In this document: in pieces, positions 10,040 to 21,855 of the stretch
Position numbering within the stretch: the stretch's first letter is position 1
How the letters are laid out: every line of letters begins with the position of its first letter
NCBI RefSeq assembly: GCF_900112025.1
Contig: NZ_FOKL01000004.1
Coordinates: 73,344-137,343, forward strand
Direction: 5' to 3'
DNA from: Janthinobacterium sp. 344
Lineage (GTDB): Bacteria; Pseudomonadota; Gammaproteobacteria; Burkholderiales; Burkholderiaceae_D
DNA: 64,000 bases
Program-made: the position numbers and the translations under genes
Notes under the pieces: model-generated
Databases searched by the model: none
Told to the model about the DNA's origin: nothing
The model's input: only the letters and a program-made list of their open reading frames with translations

Positions 10040-12100
10040 CAGCAGAACAGGATGATTCAACGAGCACGCGGCGAAGCCGGACCCAGCCGAAAAACACACG
10101 CAGCAAACCGAGCCACACAACCAGGACGACAATCAAAACACGGGCGCAACCGACACCAGGAACCGACCGCCCCGCCGACAACACGCCAAGGAGGCAGCAC
10201 CGCCCCAGGGCAAAAGCCACGCGCACAACCAACAAGAAAGCCCAGAGCCACCGCATCGAACACACAAACCCACACACAACGGACCAGGCGATCGCCCGCC
10301 GCAGCAAAGGCAAGATGACCCGAAAAACCCGGCGACAGCACCAGCCACCCAGCGCGAGCCACCCCCCCCCCAGGCAACCAACCAAAGGGCCCATGCAGGC
10401 GAGGCCCCCACCCAAACCAAGAGCCAACCTGCAAAACACAAAAAAAACGAACAGCAGCGGCCCAGAGCCCCACACCGCAATCGCCGCCCCGCACAAGCCC
10501 AGAACCCAGCCCACCCCCAGGAAGCTACAGCAAAGGGCAAAGCGGAACATGCAACCAAACGCGAACCCACCATTCAGACAGAATCCCCGGCACACCAGAA
10601 GACAAACCCAGAAGAGGCCAACAAACGCCCACAACCCCGCGCCAACCCCCCAGAGCCGAAACGGGCGAAACAGAGACGGCCAGCCCCACCACCCCCACGG
10701 CCAACCGAACGCGCCCCCAGAGAAACCCAAAGCGCCGAGCCAACGACGCAAACGAAAAGCACTGCCAAGGCCCCAGCAGCGCACGAAGCCGCCAGCCACC
10801 AAACCACAAGACAACAGAACCGACAACCCAAACCACCGCAAACCGAAGCGCCAAAAAGCCGGAAGAAGGCGCCCAGGAACCCAACCGTGGCCCCCACGCG
10901 CAGCAAAGCCCGCAACCCTCACACACCATCACCCACCCAACCACACGGCCCACAACAAGAAACCACCGACGGAAAACCCCAGAACCACCAGAGCCAACGA
11001 CCCCGCCCGGCCCCGAAAGTCCGAGGCGAAAACCACCGAAAAGAACATGGCCGCCGAAAGCAAGAAAAAACAACAAAAAAACACCAGACCACAGCCCAAC
11101 CCCAACATGAAAACGAGAAAGCACAGCAAAAAGCCAGCGGCGACACCGCCACGCAACAAACCCAGCGAAACCCGGACCAAACGCGCAAAGCGGCGCCCCC
11201 CCAAGCCCCCCGACGCCCCAACCAGACAGGGCCGCAAGCCAGCCACCAAGCACAACAAGCTAAGCAAAGCAAGACGCCCAAAGGCCACAACCGGCCACAG
11301 ACACACGCCCCCCAGGCAAAACAACCACCCGCCATGCGCAACACAAAACAACCCCCCGACGAGCCCCCAAACACCGCCGTTGCGAAAAAACACCAGAACC
11401 AGACCCAGCCCAAGCACGAAAGGCGGAAGCACAAGCGGCACAACACCCACAACGCACAAGCAACACACCCAGCGGCCGGCGGTGCGAGGCAACAGAAAAG
11501 CAAACACAACAAAAAAGAACGCGACCGACAAGCCCCAAACCAAAGCCAGCGCCAGCGCAAACCAGCCAACACAACAACCCCAGCGACCCCCCAAGCAACT
11601 GAGCCCCCACAAGCCGCGGCAGCCCACGCGACGCCACAGGGCACCAGAGCCACCGCCCACACCGGCCACGGGCCAACCCCCGCCCAAAACGAGCAGAGCC
11701 AAGCGGAACAAAACCAACACACAAAGGAGGCAAAGCATGAGGCCAAGGCCACAACCCACGAACGACGCGCCACGGCAGACACCGCAGCAGGCCCAGCCCC
11801 AGGGCAGCACGAACAACAGCCAAAGCCCAAGAAACACCGACCCAAAACCGAGGCACGGGCCGCCCCCCAGCCGCACCCAGCAAACCCAGCCCAAACACAG
11901 CAGAAAGGCCCCACCCACAGCGAGCGCGCAAAGAACCAACGCCGGACGCCGAACACCGCCGCCCACAAGCCCGGCGCAGCCAGCCACAAGAGCAAACAAA
12001 ACCCCCACCGGCCAGGCGCACAACGACACCAACCGCACAACACCCGACGCAACACACGCACAGAAGAACGGCCAGGACCCAAGCCATGCGCCAGCCAACA
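10040..12100 (-). pseudogene. Ghost of an FbpB-type two-domain ABC permease (iron(III) or phosphonate type)
   Basis: Approximate limits. Two successive permease cores are visible. The first, near 11,490-10,930, reads PLVLPPFVLGLGLVL, then RFARLVRVSLGLLR and VAAGFLLCFLV, and later FFSVVFAS and ALVVLGFSVGGFLL. These parallel the FbpB/AfuB pattern PLxLPxFVxGLxL...RFxxLxxVTLPLLRPG...AGFLLSFLxSMADFGNP...EIFFAVVG. The second, near 10,600-10,080, reads SGPLLFVFFVFCRLALG, where GTGPILxxxFVFRNLPVG is expected, and then RVILPLLRRAIA and CGFVCSM for RxVILPLLRPAI...YGFVRSM. The first core ends at a stop at 10,929, so a single frame no longer exists. Many family residues are replaced in ways explained by A-to-other and C-to-G/T changes. 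The tight order with the ATPase ghost suggests an fbpBC-like operon. Confidence 0.8.
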
Positions 12101-15100
12101 CCCCCGCAGCCGGAAGCGAACACCGCAAAAGCAACAACCCGGCCAGGGAAACCAACAGCCAGCCGGAAAAGATCCCACGCACAACCGCAAGCCAACGACA
12201 AACAGCAGAAACGCCAAGGCGCGCAGCGAGCGATTGCCCACACGCGACAAACAACGGAAAAACGGGGAACGACTGACAAAACCCGCCCGAGCCACAGCGA
12301 GCACGCCACCAAACAAACCCCGAAGCGCACGAAGCACGGCCACCAGTTAACCACCGGCACAATAAACCAGGATCGCCCAGAGGAGTAAAAAGCCCAAACC
12401 CGGATCCGAACCGCAAAACTCAGCCAACGCGTAGTCAAGCGACCGGACGCTCGCCAGGCGCCGCCAGGCCGCAGGAATGGCCGCGCCCACGCCAGACGGA
12501 ACAGCAAACACAAACGCATTCAAGACCTCGCGCCGCACGGCGCGGCGCAACGCCAAACAACAAAAAAATGACCCCTGCACCAGCGATGGCGCACCAAAGA
12601 CGATACCCAGCCAACACATCGAGGAGCAACTCCCACACCACAGCGGCAAAAAATTCACGGGCAACAAAACCACCGGGAATCACACCAAACAAGCCACGAA
12701 ACAGAGCCACACGCCCCCTACGCCACCCCCCACGTCTCAGCCAGGCCCCACACAAACCCCCGCACAATGACGGAAGATAGGGCCCAATCTCGCAAAGAAA
12801 ACGAAGCCATAAACGAAACAAAACAAAGGAAAAAAAGCACCCAGCGCCATAAAAAAGACGACCAAGCAATCCGGCGGCCAAAGCGCGAGACCCACCTGCC
12901 AAACGCCCGGAACAAGGACGCACCACAACAGGGCCCCCCCCAGGTACTGCAGAGAAAGCACGTGGCCGGTACACGCCACACCCACAACCCAGAGCGAGAT
13001 ACAAAAAGCGCGGCACAACCCCGAAAACCCCGCCGCCACGACCAACAACGACAGCAACGCCACGACCCGCGACGACGAGGCCGACCGCTAACCCAAGCCG
13101 GCCCCCGCCAGGGGCCAACAGCACGCGCCGCACCACCACACGTACGACGGCCCGCCCGACGCGCAGCAACAAACCGCAGAACAGCCATCCACCGCGAGCG
13201 ACATCAAAACCGACACAGACAACGCGCTGGCCCCCCCGAACCACGCAACCAGCAGCCGCCACCAGAACATGCCCAACCAACACAAAACCGACAGGCCCCC
13301 CGCGGAGACCATGCAAGGCATACGCAAGGACAGCCATACAGAAAGCACAACACTGCACAACGCCATCGCCCCACACCAAAGCCGCGCGTACGACGAACAC
13401 CAGACGGCACCGATAGACGCCCGGCTCACCGGCCCCGGAACGGCCAGCGCGCGGCTCAAACCCCAGCGCACACAACTCCACACCCCACCACAAAACCAGC
13501 GCGACGGCAAACAAGAAGCCAGCCACGCCGGCCGCGAGCCCACCTACCAACAAAAAAACCCGCCAGACGGCCAGAAAGCCGGCCGCGAACGGGTCACACA
13601 GAAACACAGGAGCGGCAATAACAGGCACAAGGGCAAGTACCAGACCGGCACACAAACAAAAACGCACCCACCCGCAGAAAGCCACCCAGCCACAGACAAC
13701 AGCCCACACAAAGCAAACCAGAACCACCACCCAGACAACGGGCGACGGAAACCCCAACCGAGGCGCCCAAAAGGCCGGCCAGAATAAACCAGAGAGACGC
13801 GCCAGTCGACCCAACCCCGGACCGCAAAAGGCACGACAAAATACGGCACAGAACACAGTAGCACAGACCAAGAACGCCCAGACCGACAACAACGAAGACC
13901 GTAACCGCCCACCGCACGCCAGACCCCAACAGCGCCCCCAGAACCACAACGAAAAGCGCGACGGCCAAAAAGAACCAAAGCAGACAACCACAGCGCCCGC
14001 CAAGACCGGCAAGCACGCACCAAAACCGAAGAAGCACGGCAAAGAACAGCAAACCAAACACTGGAACCACCAGAAAAACCGGCCCAGCGAAGCCAAGCCT
14101 ACGAGGCCACCAGCGCAGAGCGAACAAAGTAAAAACGGAGAAAAGAAAGAACGAAACCAGAGCGAGAACGCCACCCAACAACACCAGCCGGCCACGCGGC
14201 CGCAACACGCGACCCAACGGCAGCGCCACGACCGCCCACCGGCCGACGACCTTAGGAAAAGCCAGCCGGCACCCAAGACGCAGCCCAAACAACACACCAA
14301 CGACAACCAGCAGCCCGCCACCAACGAAGCGAAGGCAACACCCGGACCAGAACAACAGCCAAACGGTAACGGTTGCACACACCAGCAAGAAAACGACGAC
14401 GGACACGAAGAACCCCACCGCCACGCCCACCGACCGGAAAAGCCCCCACCAGGCCACCGGCCCCGGCCCCCCATGCCCCCACCCCACCAGCACCGAGCCC
14501 CCCCAAGCACCCCCCAAGCCCAACCCCGGGCCGAAACGCCACACAGCCACCAACAAGGCAGCCAAGCCGCCCAGAGCGGCATACCACCCAACCAGCCAGA
14601 GGATAACACCAGAAATACCAAAAGCCAGCAAGCCAGCCACCAGAGGAAAAACACAGCACAGACAGCCCCAAAACGAACAAAACACCCCACAGCCGAGAAG
14701 CCAAGCGAAAAAGCCAAGGCCGAACCGGCACAGCCAACGCAGCACGCCCCACGACGGCCACCCCGCCGGCAAGAAAACGCTCCAAAACACCAGCACGCAG
14801 CCGCCCGCACAAAAAGAAAAGCCAAAGAACCCGACCCCGGGGCAGAGCAGACCGGACAAAAGCACACCACACCGGGAACACCTCCCGCGACGCCGACGCA
14901 GGGACCAACCGCCAACGGAAAGGCGGCGAAAAGCCAAGCGACAAATGCAGCGCCAGGCACCACCACACCACCTGGGACAAAACAAGCCACAAAAAAAAAG
15001 TGTGACTGAAAAATGCCAGAAACCACCCCATCACGCCGCAGCAGCCGCCCGCAGCCATCGCACTGCAACCCCACAGCCACCACCCATAACACCCGCTCCT

Positions 15101-17219
15101 GTACATCACGAACGGACAAGAATACCAAGAACAGGAACAAGCCACAGAATTCACCGAACACAACTGCGCCCACGCGCAGCGCCGCAAAAACGGCCACGAA
15201 ATGCCAAAACAAAACCCACGCAACAACACCCCCTAGGCAAACACAAACAACCGGGCCCCAAAACCCACGATCGCGCCACGACCAGGCCACATTGACAGAA
15301 ACAACAAGCGCGCCACAGACCGTGACCCGCGGCACCACAGCAAACGCGACACGCGAGACGAGACGACGAAAAGCCACGGCAAACCGCAAGACACCACCGA
15401 CCACACCAACGCACCGCCACCGCAGCAACGGTCACGCATGGCAAAACCCTGACAGCGGCCCCCCCGAGCAGAGCGGCACGGCGAAGACCGACATCAAGCA
15501 ACAACAAGGACACGAATAGTCCTCGAAGCAACATACCAGACACGCACAGCGCCAGCGCACCAAGAAACAGCCAAACCCAAACCCCAACAACAAACACGCC
15601 AGCCAGAAACAAAGACGCCAACCCCCCCACCCGCAGCGGCACCGAAAACGACCCAACCAGCAAGCCGGGCAAACGCCCTGGCAACCACAGCGACGACGAC
15701 AGCAAGCACAAGGCCCGCAACAGCCCGACCAACGCCAAAGAAAAGCAAAATAGCCCAAACAGCCACGCCGAAAGAACCCCCCACCGCCCGACCACCACCA
15801 CCGCCCACGCCCACGTGCGGCACGCCGCCACGCTGAACAAAAACACCGGCAACCGGACACCGCGCACCACCCCAATCGCCACACAACCCCGGGCCGAAGC
15901 ACAGCACAGCCCACCCCCACACAGCCTCGACCCCAGCGAGGCGCCCAGGCGCCACGCCACACAGGCCCAGCAGCACAACCACCTCCCCGAGCCACTCCAA
16001 AAAAGCCCCAAAGCCGACAACAACCAAGGCGGCAATGCCGCCCCGACCCCCAACACCAAGGAACACGACCACGACCCGCAAGACAACCAGCACCGGAAAC
16101 ACACCCACAACCACATCGACACCCTCAACGCCAGCCACGCCAGCCGCCCGCAAAGCCTAAATCACGGCGCCACGATCCAAACCAAAAAAAGCGGACAGGA
16201 AACCCAGCCCGTCCGCAACGCGCCACAGCAGCAGCTCGACGCCACGGCCCCCGCCAACGACGCCACGCACGTCCACCGGCAAGGCCCCCTCGACCAGATC
16301 CCCCCCACCCACCCCCCCCGCGACGACGACCAGAGCCACCAAAAACTCGAACGCCATGCCCCGGAACAACAGACCACCCACAAGACCAACAACCCCAAGA
16401 AAGTCGCCGAGCGGCACGAACACAACCGCCACGAAGACCCACACACGAACAAAGCCAACGTCGACGCCGAGACCCCGACCAACCCACCCGACACCCACCA
16501 CCACAACCACCCCGTGCGCAAAAACCCGCGCGACAGCAAGACACGCCAAAGCGCCCCGAACGCCACCCGGCACCGGAACGACGGCCACCACACGTTTCAC
16601 GAAGAAGAAGAGCCCCACAAGGCCCAGAAGCACCAGCTCAAGGGCGGGATCAACATAACGGACAACTACACAAAACACAAGGAAGACGAGGAAAGGACCA
16701 ACACGAACAAGGACAACAACGCCGGGATCAAGCAGGGCAGCAACAACACAAGACACAAAAACCACCGACCGGCAACAAAAAAACGCAAAGAGCAAAAAAA
16801 CGACACAGAACGCGCCCCCGACTACACCACAAGCGAACCGCACCACCCCCGACCAGCGACGGCCACCCAAGCGCACGAAGACGACGAACCACACCAGCCA
16901 CACAAGCAGGACGCACCAGAACAAACAAACACCCACACGCCAGACCCCGAAAGCCACCGCCACACAATCAGCACAGCCGCCCAAGACAGCGCGGGCCAGA
17001 ACGCAAAACACGCCCACACCCACCGCGCCAACGCCCACGCGCAACACTGCACCCGCGACCAAACCCAGGAGCCACGGAAAGAAACGGACAACCCAAAGGG
17101 AAACCAGAACCAGGCCAAAGCCCACAAAAAAGCGCCGGACAACCAACAGCGCAGGAAACAACAACAGCACGCACAGCAGCCCAAAGCCGCCCAAGAACAG
17201 AAGCCAGCGGCGCCCACCC

Positions 17220-18323
17220 AAGCCGCCCGACAGCGCCCCGAACAAACATGGCAGCAACAGACACACGAAAAAACAGCAGCACAGGACGCCCCGGCACCAC
17301 GGCGTAGCCAGGCCACCCGCGGCAACCAACTACCGCGCCATGCAGGCGCGGAAGCAGCAGAACACCAGCGACCCGCCGGCCGAAAAGCCCAACAAAACAA
17401 CCAAGGCCCGCGCCCACGTCACCAAGCCCCCCACGCAGCCCCCAGACCTGCCCCGGCCCCACCCCCACGACCACGTCGCCGCCAGCAAAGCACCCAAACT
17501 CAGCGACACCAAAGCCCACAGCCAGCCGCAGACGAAGGCCAGCCGCCACCACCACGACCAAAACCCCGCCAACCTCAACAAGCGCCGCAACAGCAACAAA
17601 ACCAACAGACCCAGAACCGAGCAACCCAGCAACGAAAAAGACGGCAACGAGGCAAAAAAGCCCCGCCGGCCCGACCACGACACGCACCACACCAACCTGC
17701 AGCACGGCCAACAAACCCCCCACACGCACAGCCCCGAGAACAGCCGCCCCAACAGAAACAAGAACGGCCCGAAGGCGCCGATGCAGCAACAGGACCGCAG
17801 CACGCAGATCAACACCCAGCCGCCCCACAACATCAGAAAGCAAATCATCAAACACGAACAGCGACCACACGCGCCAGAGAGCCCGCCCAACAGCCACCCG
17901 CCCACGCGACCCACCAGAAAGCCGCCCCCAAAGACGCCCCACCAAAGCAACAACCGGCACCGGGTAGGACACGAGGGCAACAAAGCCTGCCAAAAACACA
18001 GCCCGCACAAAGAACAAATGCAGAACAAAAACCACGCGACCACACACCCGCAACAACCGACAAAGAGCGCAGGAATGCAACACCAGGAAGAGAGCGCGGA
18101 CACGTCGCGCCAGGTAGCGGACAACCTCACAGCACACGACGAGAAAGCAAAAAACGACCCGCACCACGCCACCAACCACGCCGAGCAAGGGCAACGGGCA
18201 ACAGCCGGAGCCACCAAACACGATCAAGAAAAGGCAAAAAGCCATGCCGAAGACGAGGCAATACAGAACGCCAACAACATTCGTGAAGACCATCCCCACC
18301 CTGCGTAACGATAAACTGAACAT
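17220..18323 (-). pseudogene. Ghost of a MalK/UgpC-type ABC transporter ATPase
   Basis: Starts at a surviving ATG (18,323) with MFSLSLRRVGMVFTN, the shape of MASLxLRxVxKxYxN. Walker A at about 18,227-18,186 reads FGGSGCCPLPLL for VGPSGCGKSTLL. The signature at about 17,921-17,886 reads LSGGSRGRVAVGRAL for LSGGQRQRVAMGRAL, followed by FVFDDLLSDVVGRL for FLFDEPLSNLDAKL and VDLRAAVLLLHRRL for VDMRAEIKLLHRRL. A C-terminal VVVGVGPGQV stands for VxLGVRPEHV near 17,470. Spacing is ungapped across some 300 codons. The Walker A Lys and the catalytic Glu are lost. Inferred codon changes are A to T, G or C and C to G or T; codon positions expected to hold G or T mostly match. It directly follows the MalG ghost, as in sugar-import operons. 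Confidence 0.85.
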
Positions 18324-18335
18324 AGCACAACCGTA

Positions 18336-19170
18336 ACCCCGCACCGCCCCCGCCATCAGGCCCCGCACAAAAAAACCGCCCGCAAACAGAGAGACCACCA
18401 GGGCGAGCAACCCGACAATCACCACGACCACCAGCGGAACGGCCAATTCCAGCAAGCCCGGCAACCCGATGACCAGGCGCACCAAACCCACCCCCACCAG
18501 CAACAAAACGCCGCGCGCCAACACGACGCCGAACAGCAAGGCCATCCAGATATCCCGCAACACCCAGACGATGAAGACGACGAAAAGCAGAACCGAAAGC
18601 AGCAGCACGAACCGCAGCAACAGCACGAACAACCCGGCCCCGTCCAGCAGAGCACCCGGCACCAGCGCGGCCAGAAAGCCGATCAACAAGGCACGCAACA
18701 ACACCCACGTGAAGCCCGCGCCCAACACCACCGAAACAAACACCAGCCACAGGCCCGCAGCGACCAGGCCCAACTCGCACAGCAGGCCCACCACCAGCAC
18801 GAGCACCAACAGGAACCAAACCAAGCACCCCACCACCAACACGCCGAACAGCCAGTCGGAACCGCCGAAACCCCACGCCGCGAACACAAACAAGTCCAAG
18901 GCGCCAAGGAAGAACGACACCAGCACGACGACAAGAACCAACCCGACCGACACCCAGAACAACAGCTCCACCCCGCCCAAGCGGACGCCCGGCCAAGCCG
19001 AATGCAAGGCCCCCACCAACAAAACGAACGGACACACCAACGGCACGGCCACCAGCGCGCCCCGCCGGAGCGCGTCGAGCGACAGCAACCACCCCCACAC
19101 GGCCACCGACAGCAGCACGAACAACAACACCGCGAACAAAACCAGCAGCAGAAACAAAACCACCAGGCCA
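18336..19170 (-). pseudogene. Ghost of a MalG-type sugar ABC permease
   Basis: Approximate start. The C-terminal half is clear. GALLDGAG near 18,660 stands for the EAAxIDGAS loop that contacts the ATPase, followed by FVVFIVWVLRDIWMALLFG for the MalG-type segment VxxxFxxFxxxWNxFLxP. The gene ends with FFVRGLMAGAVRG just before 18,336, which is the usual C-terminus of MalG-like permeases (xRYFVRGLTAGAVKG) and is nearly untouched. Upstream of about 18,900 the frame is hydrophobic but too altered for a reliable start. It lies 13 bases before the MalK ghost. Confidence 0.75.
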
Positions 19171-19999
19171 AGGGACAGCCGCAGAGGCCATGCGCCAGAC
19201 AGCACAGCCCCAGGCCGCGGAGCCCGCCCAGCGACACCACCGGCACCACCACAGCAACGAGAAGAGCCACAAGCAGCACAGCAGAGCCCCAACCAAGACC
19301 CACCCCGCCGCCGGCCAAGCAAAAAGGGAAAAGAAAGAGGGACCGCACCAAAAACCAGCGACCCCCCACCCCACCCCAAAAGCCAAGCACCACAGCAAAA
19401 AGCGCCAGGCCAAGAGGCGCCAGGACCACAACCACACGGAAGAACACAGGACCCACGGCCGGAACCACCACGCCACACAAAAGCCGCGCAAGCCAACCGC
19501 CATCGACCCGCCCAGCACCAACGACAGCAACAGCGACCACGCGCAGGCCAGCCACAAAAAACCCAACAACGAAGCCCGACGACTCACACACGACACCAAC
19601 AACCACAGGCCAAAGACCAAGCCACGAAACAACCAAACAATCAAAGGGAAAAGAGGTCCAGCACCAGGCAGACAGGAACGAAGCCAGCCCCAAGCAAGGA
19701 GCCAGCAGCCACCACCAAGCCGGGCCACCAACGAGAAAGGACACAGACACCGGAGACACGGAGACAACCCGCACCACACCGCACGCCCACACCGACCAGC
19801 ACACCAGCAACCACAAGAACAGGCAGACCGCCATCCAGCAACACATCAACAAAACACCGAAAAAGCCCACACACCAAAGCAAGGCCCACAAGCCCGCCCA
19901 GGAAAACAACGCGCAAGACCACACCACCCCGGCGAACCCGCAGCACGCCACCAACCACGACGCGGACACCGACAACCAACCCGTCAAAAAGAAAAAACA

Positions 20000-20760
20000 A
20001 CACACCAACAACACCCAGCAGAAGACCGCCGGCCACAGCACAACAGGGCGTAAAAAGCGGCCAAAAGACGTGCATAACCACATAAGACAGCCGCAGAAGT
20101 AAAACGGGGACGGGCCCCGCAGAAACCCGCAAACAACAACCGCAACAAAGCCACCACGAGCGCGCGCACGAAGCGGGAATAAAACGCCCGCCCACCGCCG
20201 CCCCGGGCCAACAACATCACTTCGCCCACCACGCCCAGCTCCGCAAACACGGCCGGCGAGCCCATGCCCACGTTCAGGAACAGGGCGACGACGCAAAAAA
20301 CCCCCCCCGACAGCGCCCAAAGCAGCACCAGGCCGTCGGCAAAGCACAGCACCAGCACCACCGACCTGGCGGTAGAGGCCAAGCCGCCCATCGAGTCCAG
20401 GGCGCAAGCAGCGAACTGCACCGTCGACACGCCCAAACGCACCGCCAACAAACCCTAGCGCAGCGCAAAAAGCGACAAAAAATACACAAACAAAAAGACG
20501 GTGGCCAGGCCGACCAGCCCAACAAAAAAACAACAATCCTTTTGCGCCAAAAAGCCAAACCAAGCAAAGTCGAAGGCAGAGACCATGTCCATACCAGCAA
20601 AAGCAAAAAAAAGGTAAACAAAGACCAAAACAACGCAGCAAAACGGCAACGAGCCCTGCGCCAAGGAGACCACAAAAGACAAACCGGAATGCGCCCCCAT
20701 GAACACGCCGGTCCCCACCATCCACAAGCCGCCTGCCGCAGCCCCGCCCAGGGAACACAG
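20000..20760 (-). pseudogene. Possible ghost of a MalF-type sugar ABC permease
   Basis: Weaker than the MalG and MalK ghosts. A minus-strand frame interrupted by a TAG near 20,456 reads GMDMVSAFDFAWFGF, similar in shape to GLDNYxxxFxDxxFW, then hydrophobic segments. GVFCVVALFLNVGMGSPAVFAE follows, which resembles the FGVVNxxLxxxGIxxPxWLA loop of MalF-type permeases. Position and strand fit a MalF upstream of MalG and MalK. I see no convincing solute-binding-protein ghost between this and DUF1697. Limits are rough. Confidence 0.45.
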
Positions 20761-21855
20761 CAACATAAACAGGGGAACAAACAACCCGAGCAGCGTCGCA
20801 ACCCTCAAGCCCTCCGCCACCACATGGAGCATGGCGGCAGTCAACAACGCCACGCCCCCCAAGCACAACGAGACCGACGAAAACACAACGACCGACGAAA
20901 ACAGCAGACCGAACAACAAAACCGCCAGGCAAACCCAGGACCTGACCTACGCGCCCCCGCCCAACAACACCAGCAAGAGCGCCCCACCACACGCCACCAC
21001 CGCGCGCCACAGCACCTCCGCGCCCACCAAAACCCACGCGACGCCAACCACGCAGAAGGGCAAAACAACAGACCCCCCCCCGGAAGCCAGGATGGCCGCG
21101 ACGACATTCGGCAGAACGGCATCCCAGGCCCCCAGAATGCACGCAGAAAAAAAAGAAAAAAGCAAGACTTCAACCCACCACCCCGGCACCAACACGCCAG
21201 CGAAAAAAACGCCCCCCGGCGCAGAACCGGAAATGACCCGCGACGACAGGGCCAGCACGCCGCAGACGCCAGCAACACCGCCCACCGCGAAACCCGACCA
21301 CAACAACCCCCCGACGCACACCACCTGCTCCAAACCGCACACGGACATCACCACAAAGCCCGACAGCAACGAGCGCAGCACGACCACCACGATCACCAAG
21401 CCCCTGACGACAAACCACAGCATGGCCAATCAGAAAAGTCGGACAAAAAGGAATAACAATGCCAGCCACACACGACGCGGATAACCAACCTGCCAGACAG
21501 CCCCGGCAGACGCGGCCCGAAAAAAGCGAAAACCACCCCCACCCACAAGCTCGGCGACCCACACCCCATGGCGAACCCGCACCACAGAGAAAAAAAGACG
21601 GCACCCCCATCCAGGACACCCTCAAACCGCACCAACACCACAGAACCGCCCCAAAAACCCACCCCCGAACGAACCCCCAGCATCACCCCCACCCACAAAC
21701 AGCAAAACGCAACAAAACAGCCCCGAGCCACCGACAGCCGCCACAGCCACGAGCAACCGGCCGGGACCAACAAGCGCCCCGCCGGCAACCAGACCACGAA
21801 GCCCCCCAGAATGGCCGCCATGTATACAACCAGGATGAGAACGGCAAGCCGGACG

